Origin: Caryophanales bacterium UBA7476
Lineage (GTDB): Bacteria; Bacillota_I; Bacilli_A; RF39; UBA660
DNA length: 20,038 nucleotides
Direction: 5' to 3'
NCBI GenBank assembly: GCA_002477275.1
Contig: DLOU01000054.1
Location: forward strand, 1 to 20,038
Positions within the stretch are counted from its first letter, which is position 1. Each line of letters starts with the position of its first letter. The translations under genes and the position numbers were made by a program. Positions 15,812 to 20,038 of this stretch are shown in pieces. Under the pieces are notes generated by a model. It worked only from the letters and a program-made list of their open reading frames with translations, was not told the DNA's origin and did not search any database.

Positions 15812-16788
15812 TTTAATTTCTCCTTATTTAAACCAAATGCTAAAAAGTGGTATAGTAATTCTTCGGCTATTACAAATGAAGTATGAGAATCATCAAGTTT
15901 AGGATTAAGCTCTACAATATCAAATCCAGCTATATCAAGATCATGTAAATTTCTCAGTGCCTCATCACATTCATATGGCGTTAAGCCATTACATTGTGGA
16001 GTACCTGTTCCAAAAACATATGATACATCCAAACAATCAATATCGAATGTTATATAAAATTTAATTTTCTTATTTTTATTTTTTTCTTTTATTTCTTTAA
16101 TAACATTCAGAATTCCATTTTTCTTTGTGTAATTAGATGTAAATAAATTAATATGTTTTTCTTTTACATAATCAAACCAATCTCTTCCAACAACACCACG
16201 TGGCCCAATTGTATACATATTTTCGCCATTTAGATATCCATCTTCAATTAGTTTCCTAAAAACATTACCATGCCAAACTTCTGGCATATTCAAATACTTA
16301 TCTTCCACATCCATATGTGCATCAAAATGTATTAATCCAATTTCATAGTCAGGATATTTTTCTTTCATTGCTTTATAAAATCCTCTAAAACTACCATATG
16401 TGATAGAATGATCTCCGCCACATACAAGAGGAAAACTATTTTTTGCAATAGAATAAACTTTATCAGTTATTGCATTTTGATTTTCGCTTGGATTTGTAGG
16501 ATTAACATATACATCTCCTAAATCAGCTATTTTAAGTTCATTTGTTTTTAAATATTCATTATGATCTAAATCATACAACTCTTCACCATAAATTCTATCC
16601 CAAAATGAATATTCTCTCAATTGTCTTGGTGCATATTTTGCACCTAATCTATATGAAGCTCCATAATCACAAGGGACACCTAGAAATACTACATCATAGT
16701 CTTTTATTTCCTTTTCTCTAATGAACTCCCCACCCATATAAGTGGGAATACCTGCATAAATATATTCTTCTTCTCTTTCTTCTTTCAT
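15808..16788 (-). CDS. Ureohydrolase, agmatinase/arginase family
   Basis: This 326-aa manganese enzyme would hydrolyse a guanidino or related C-N group, releasing urea from agmatine, arginine or a guanidino acid. The binuclear metal set is complete: H127 (GGDHS), D156, H158 and D160 (FDAHMD), D249 and D251 (FDIDCLD), plus E293 (VELNP) near the active site. WHGN at 172-175 sits where agmatinases have a conserved HG. Length is normal. The sequence looks closer to agmatinases than to arginases, but formimidoylglutamase or guanidinobutyrase cannot be ruled out. It follows the larger ATP-grasp gene by 15 bp with an AGGAGGAA site and overlaps the next gene by 4 bp, so its substrate is probably part of the operon's pathway. 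Confidence 0.88.
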   Translation of the reverse strand: MKEEREEEYIYAGIPTYMGGEFIREKEIKDYDVVFLGVPCDYGASYRLGAKYAPRQLREYSFWDRIYGEELYDLDHNEYLKTNELKIADLGDVYVNPTNPSENQNAITDKVYSIAKNSFPLVCGGDHSITYGSFRGFYKAMKEKYPDYEIGLIHFDAHMDVEDKYLNMPEVWHGNVFRKLIEDGYLNGENMYTIGPRGVVGRDWFDYVKEKHINLFTSNYTKKNGILNVIKEIKEKNKNKKIKFYITFDIDCLDVSYVFGTGTPQCNGLTPYECDEALRNLHDLDIAGFDIVELNPKLDDSHTSFVIAEELLYHFLAFGLNKEKLK

Positions 16789-16803
16789 ATCTATTCCTCC
16801 TAA

Positions 16804-17937
16804 CTATACATATTGTGATATATCCATAGATGTTTTCTTTTTATGTTTTTTCAAAAATACTTCCTCTAATACCTTTTCAGTGTACTCACCAAATAATGGG
16901 CCACATATTGTTTCAATAACATCCATACCACTCATTGTTAAATTAGCTTCAATAATAATTGGTTCATTTTCTTCTGTAATTGCAATATCCCATCCAATTA
17001 ACCTAAAATGTGGAAATCTTTGTGCAGAATTTTTAACTAAACTTTTAATCTTATCCATAAATTCAAATTTCACATCTTCAAAATTCCCACCATCTGGATG
17101 TTTATCAAATTTTTTCCCAAGTGCATCATAAGCAAAATTTGATAGTGTACCATCTTCATTAACTTTACAATATATTCCACCAAAACTTGCATTGTCTACT
17201 TTGGAGTTTCCAATTCCCATTCTAAATGCACACCAAGGTAAAACTTTTACTTCACCATCTAAAATCAAAGTCATAATTCTAATTGTATTAAGTGAATCTG
17301 GATGTAATTTTGCTGTTTCTTTAGATTGTCTTACTGTTTCTTGAAATATTAAATTTTCTTCTTCAATATTATCGAAAAATTCTACCAATTCTTTTTTTGT
17401 TGGATTATTAAGAAATTTTACGCCTTTACCACCATATGATGCCATACTTGGTTTTATAGTTATATTACTAGCAGATAATAATATATCAATAGCTTGTTCT
17501 TTTGTTATAATGTTATAATCTTTATCTTCAAACACACCATTAATCAAATGAATATAAGTCTTTGGTAATTTAAATCCTTTTAAATATAAATCAAAATAAT
17601 TTTTATCTGCTACGCCTGGTTCTATTGCTCTATTATTTAAATAACCATCGATATAACCAACAAATAAATCATCTGGAATAAATCTTTCATCAAACTTACC
17701 AGTTCTATCTATATAATACTTGTGATAAGCAATATCAAAATCTTCTGTATATCTTTTCCAATAATCTTTTATTTTCTTTTCTTGCTCTTTTGTTAATTCT
17801 TTAACATTTTCAGAAAATAATTCTTTTGAATCTATTCTAAAACAATCCATACATTTTTCTGATAATTCTTTAAAGAAATTTTCATATAATGATGTAAGAT
17901 AATTGAATGCTTCCTCTTCCCATTTTTCAAACCTCAT
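16804..17937 (-). CDS. ATP-grasp protein, sugar-transfer-associated type
   Basis: This 377-aa protein has an N-terminal helical region (about 1-100) and an ATP-grasp domain. Visible motifs are IKPSMASYGGKGV (161-173), LIFQETV (196-202), LHPDSLNTIRIMT (211-223), FGGIYCKV (252-259) and GWDIAITEENEPIIIEAN (315-332), with D317, E330 and N332 as likely Mg-ATP ligands. The HPxSLNTIR signature is characteristic of the sugar-transfer-associated ATP-grasp family, which occurs in surface-polysaccharide and natural-product loci. No glycosyltransferase is nearby, so here it may join amino-acid building blocks. It follows the cysteine-synthase-like gene by 10 bp with an AGGAGG site and is the first of two ATP-grasp enzymes in the operon. 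Confidence 0.87.
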   Translation of the reverse strand: MRFEKWEEEAFNYLTSLYENFFKELSEKCMDCFRIDSKELFSENVKELTKEQEKKIKDYWKRYTEDFDIAYHKYYIDRTGKFDERFIPDDLFVGYIDGYLNNRAIEPGVADKNYFDLYLKGFKLPKTYIHLINGVFEDKDYNIITKEQAIDILLSASNITIKPSMASYGGKGVKFLNNPTKKELVEFFDNIEEENLIFQETVRQSKETAKLHPDSLNTIRIMTLILDGEVKVLPWCAFRMGIGNSKVDNASFGGIYCKVNEDGTLSNFAYDALGKKFDKHPDGGNFEDVKFEFMDKIKSLVKNSAQRFPHFRLIGWDIAITEENEPIIIEANLTMSGMDVIETICGPLFGEYTEKVLEEVFLKKHKKKTSMDISQYV

Positions 17938-17947
17938 AATTTACCTC

Positions 17948-18937
17948 CTAAATCCACTGTTCCAATTGTTTAGCCACATCTTCATTAATTAAATTATTAC
18001 TAATCATCCATTCATCATTAAAAATATTGTTCAAATATTTTTCACCGCCATCACATAATAAGATGACTGCATTACCAGATCCTGCTTTTTTATTTATATC
18101 TTCTAGTGCTTTATAAATAACTCCACCGGCTGATCCACCGATTAACAAACCATATTTTTTAGCAAAATATCTACATGTATTAAATGCTTCATCATCTTTA
18201 GCAAAAAAGTTTTTATCGATGACATCATAATCAATTATTTTTGGTATTGGTGCATCTATAGGATTTCCAGTTCCCGACTGGAAATATGGTTGCCCTTTAC
18301 CACCAAATAGTATAGATCCAACTGGCTCAACAACATTAATTATTGTACTTTGATTATTTTCTTTCAATCCAAGAGCTGTACCACATGATGATCCTCCTGT
18401 ACCAATTGCCGCATAAAACGAATCTATAGTTCCTAATTCATTAATTAGTTCTTTTGCAAGAGTGTTAGTATATGCTGAACGATTATCAAAGTTATCTGCT
18501 TGATTAGGAAAAAAGGCATTTTCCATTTCTTCAGACATTCTTTTGGCTGTTCTTTCTCTTTCAACTACTGCAACTTCATTTGCTTTATAACCATCACCAA
18601 CAACAACAATTTCTCCACCATAGGCCTTGATCATATCAATTTTTTCTTTTGAAGCATGATGATCAACAACTGCAATGAATTTATAGCCTTTTATTGCAGA
18701 TGCAATTGCTAAACCAATAGCAGTATTTCCACTTGATGATTCAATTATTGTTCCACCTGGTTTTAGTCTTCCATCTTTTTCAGCTTGTTCAATCATGTTT
18801 AGGGCCATTCGGTCTTTCATACTTCCTCCCGGATTAAATTTTTCTAGTTTAAGAAAAACTTTCCAATCATTATTTTTCATCTTAATTTCAAATAGTGGCG
18901 TATTACCAATTAAATCTGTGATCTTATTTACAATCAT
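17948..18937 (-). CDS. Cysteine synthase-like PLP enzyme (possible diaminopropionate-type synthase)
   Basis: This 329-aa beta-replacement enzyme is of fold type II. K41 in NPGGSMKDR is the PLP lysine, SSSGNTAIGLA (67-77) binds the substrate carboxylate, and GTGGSSCG (179-186) binds the PLP phosphate. It would activate O-acetylserine, O-phosphoserine or similar and add a nucleophile at the beta carbon. Where housekeeping cysteine synthases have an IQGIGAG segment, this protein has FQSGTGNPIDAPIP (219-232), and the gene sits after a decarboxylase of the kind paired with SbnA in staphyloferrin B loci. An SbnA-like role, making a 2,3-diaminopropionate precursor, is plausible but unproven; plain cysteine synthase remains possible. 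Its ATG overlaps the upstream gene by 14 bp behind an AGGAGG. Confidence 0.88.
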   Translation of the reverse strand: MIVNKITDLIGNTPLFEIKMKNNDWKVFLKLEKFNPGGSMKDRMALNMIEQAEKDGRLKPGGTIIESSSGNTAIGLAIASAIKGYKFIAVVDHHASKEKIDMIKAYGGEIVVVGDGYKANEVAVVERERTAKRMSEEMENAFFPNQADNFDNRSAYTNTLAKELINELGTIDSFYAAIGTGGSSCGTALGLKENNQSTIINVVEPVGSILFGGKGQPYFQSGTGNPIDAPIPKIIDYDVIDKNFFAKDDEAFNTCRYFAKKYGLLIGGSAGGVIYKALEDINKKAGSGNAVILLCDGGEKYLNNIFNDEWMISNNLINEDVAKQLEQWI

Positions 18938-20038
18938 ACTTCTTATCCTCCTCTATCACATATCTATTATCAATTTTTTTAACAATGTATTTTTTAACTA
19001 ATGGAATTTTATGAAATTCACTTTCATTTGAATCCATTTGATAACCAGCTGTGTTGTAATAAATTAATAAATCACCTTTTTCTGGAATAGTATCAAATTT
19101 AATCTTTCTCCAAGTAATCATATCCTGTTCCAAACACAAATTACCTGCAACACTTGCTAAAATACTATTACTTGAATTTTTATTTTTAGAAATTAATTTA
19201 GGTTCTATTAAATAATCACTATTAAACCATTGCTCCGATAAACAATTAATATTTCCATTTGTAACAACAATGTTTTCTCCATTAAATAAATTCTTCACAT
19301 ATTGAACTTCATATATACTAACACCAACATTTTTTAAAAGACTTCTACCAGGTTCAATGATAATTTCGATTCCTTTTTTATTTAATTTCTTATAAACTTT
19401 TTTCAAAATATAATCCAAAGCATGTTCATCGGCTATTTCACTATAATAAGGATAATAATCATCTATAAAATGTTTCTTAAAATACATTTCTTTATTATTT
19501 TGTTTTATAAAATTATAATAGTCTTCCTTAGAACAATAATTTGTAGGAATTCCACCTCCAATATCTATAAAGCTGATATTTATTTTCTTTGATTCGGCTA
19601 ATTCTATTACTTCATTAATGGCATTAATTCTATCATCTAAAGAATAATTGTTTATATGAAATGAAAAACCTTCAAGATGAATCATGCTATTAGATATAAT
19701 CTCTAAACATAAGTCTATTTGATTTATGTTTATTCCAAATCTACTAACCTTTCCTAACAAATCAGAAATTCTTAAAAGGACCCGAGCGGGTTTATTAATT
19801 TCCTTTATTTTTTTCAATTCTTCAACATCATCAACAGATATCAAAACATCATTATTTACTGAATTAGTTAAATATTCATCATCTTTAGCAGGACCAGAAG
19901 CTATTATTTTTTTTGTAAATTTAAGTGCATCATTTAGCTCATACTTACTAGCCACTTCGACACCACAATTTTGCTCTGCAGCATACTTTAGAAGAGCAAA
20001 GCTTTTGTTACATTTGCATAAAAAAAGAATGAAATAAA
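18924..20038 (-). CDS. PLP-dependent decarboxylase, ornithine/diaminopimelate type (5' end beyond window)
   Basis: This is a fold type III amino-acid decarboxylase, partial here. A GTG at 19955 is in frame, but the frame is open to the window edge and that part is clearly coding: FLCKCNKS (lysine codon 20014-20016) is the PLP-lysine strand, followed by LLKYAAEQNCGVEVASKYEL. The true start therefore lies outside the window, perhaps 30-60 residues further up. Later motifs are SGPAKDDEYL, FHINN, IDIGGGIP, the phosphate/substrate segment EPGRS, GNLCLEQDM with the catalytic-type Cys, and AGYQMDSNES near the end. Meso-diaminopimelate, ornithine or an SbnH-type substrate (citryl-diaminopropionate) are options. 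It is the first visible gene of the operon. Confidence 0.88.
   Translation of the reverse strand, partial: YFILFLCKCNKSFALLKYAAEQNCGVEVASKYELNDALKFTKKIIASGPAKDDEYLTNSVNNDVLISVDDVEELKKIKEINKPARVLLRISDLLGKVSRFGININQIDLCLEIISNSMIHLEGFSFHINNYSLDDRINAINEVIELAESKKINISFIDIGGGIPTNYCSKEDYYNFIKQNNKEMYFKKHFIDDYYPYYSEIADEHALDYILKKVYKKLNKKGIEIIIEPGRSLLKNVGVSIYEVQYVKNLFNGENIVVTNGNINCLSEQWFNSDYLIEPKLISKNKNSSNSILASVAGNLCLEQDMITWRKIKFDTIPEKGDLLIYYNTAGYQMDSNESEFHKIPLVKKYIVKKIDNRYVIEEDKKYDCK

Noticed and set aside
17948..18937. Firm naming of the gene as cysK or sbnA
   Set aside because: Fold and PLP motifs are clear, but the beta-replacement substrate cannot be told from the sequence alone, so no symbol is given.
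18924..19955. Complete decarboxylase gene starting at the GTG at 19955
   Set aside because: The in-frame sequence upstream encodes the PLP-lysine strand and the AAEQNCGVEVAS motif of the family, so the gene runs past the window edge.
1..20038. CRISPR arrays, tRNA or rRNA genes, T-box or other known riboswitches
   Set aside because: No regularly spaced repeats, no cloverleaf-like or rRNA-like stretch was noticed; intergenic gaps are short and the leader of the large operon is outside the window.

Overview
The window is AT-rich DNA, roughly a quarter to 30% GC by eye. It uses ATG/TTG/GTG starts with AGGAGG or GGTGGTGA ribosome binding sites, and TGA works as a normal stop (the integrase ends in TGA). 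Several genes have extended -10 promoters of the form TGnTATAAT. This fits a low-GC Bacillota-type bacterium, such as a gut Clostridia or Bacilli lineage, using genetic code 11. No rRNA, tRNA or CRISPR array is visible, and I cannot name the species.

Region 1 (1-7912) is a complete, apparently phase-variable type I restriction-modification locus. hsdR and hsdM form a minus-strand operon. Next to it lie two full-length hsdS genes facing away from each other, with a tyrosine recombinase gene between them. Three pairs of inverted repeats link the two hsdS genes: IR1 (59 bp, perfect) at the 5' ends, IR2 (55 bp, 5 mismatches) at the central helix and IR3 (33 bp, 1 mismatch) at the 3' ends. Inversion at IR2 or IR3 would re-pair the two target-recognition domains. 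The IR1-bounded segment carries the integrase, an outward extended -10 promoter at only one end, and at only the other end a 12-nt sequence complementary to the hsdS start-codon region. Flipping this segment would therefore turn one hsdS on and the other off.

Region 2 (7945-10851) holds two small, overlapping hypothetical genes; the second may have suffered a recent nonsense change. It also holds a membrane-bound hybrid histidine kinase with its own promoter and terminator.

Region 3 (10823-12869) is a short housekeeping operon read on the minus strand: a GNAT-like acetyltransferase, the ribosome-maturation GTPase RsgA, and a Nudix hydrolase, ending in a clear terminator.

Region 4 (12870-20038) is a tightly packed minus-strand operon of seven enzymes whose 5' end lies beyond the window. 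In transcription order these are a PLP decarboxylase of the ornithine/diaminopimelate type (5'-truncated by the window edge), a cysteine-synthase-like PLP enzyme, an ATP-grasp protein of the sugar-transfer-associated type, an agmatinase/arginase-family ureohydrolase, a D-Ala-D-Ala-ligase-like ATP-grasp enzyme, a KamA-family radical SAM enzyme, and a SPASM-like radical SAM enzyme with an unusual cysteine spacing. Genes overlap or are separated by at most 15 bp. The combination does not match a primary pathway I know. It looks like the biosynthesis of a small, amino-acid-derived product, with unusual amino acids made by PLP, radical SAM and ureohydrolase chemistry and joined by ATP-grasp ligases. 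This cluster and the promoter/start-site switch in the hsdS locus are the two most interesting parts of the window.
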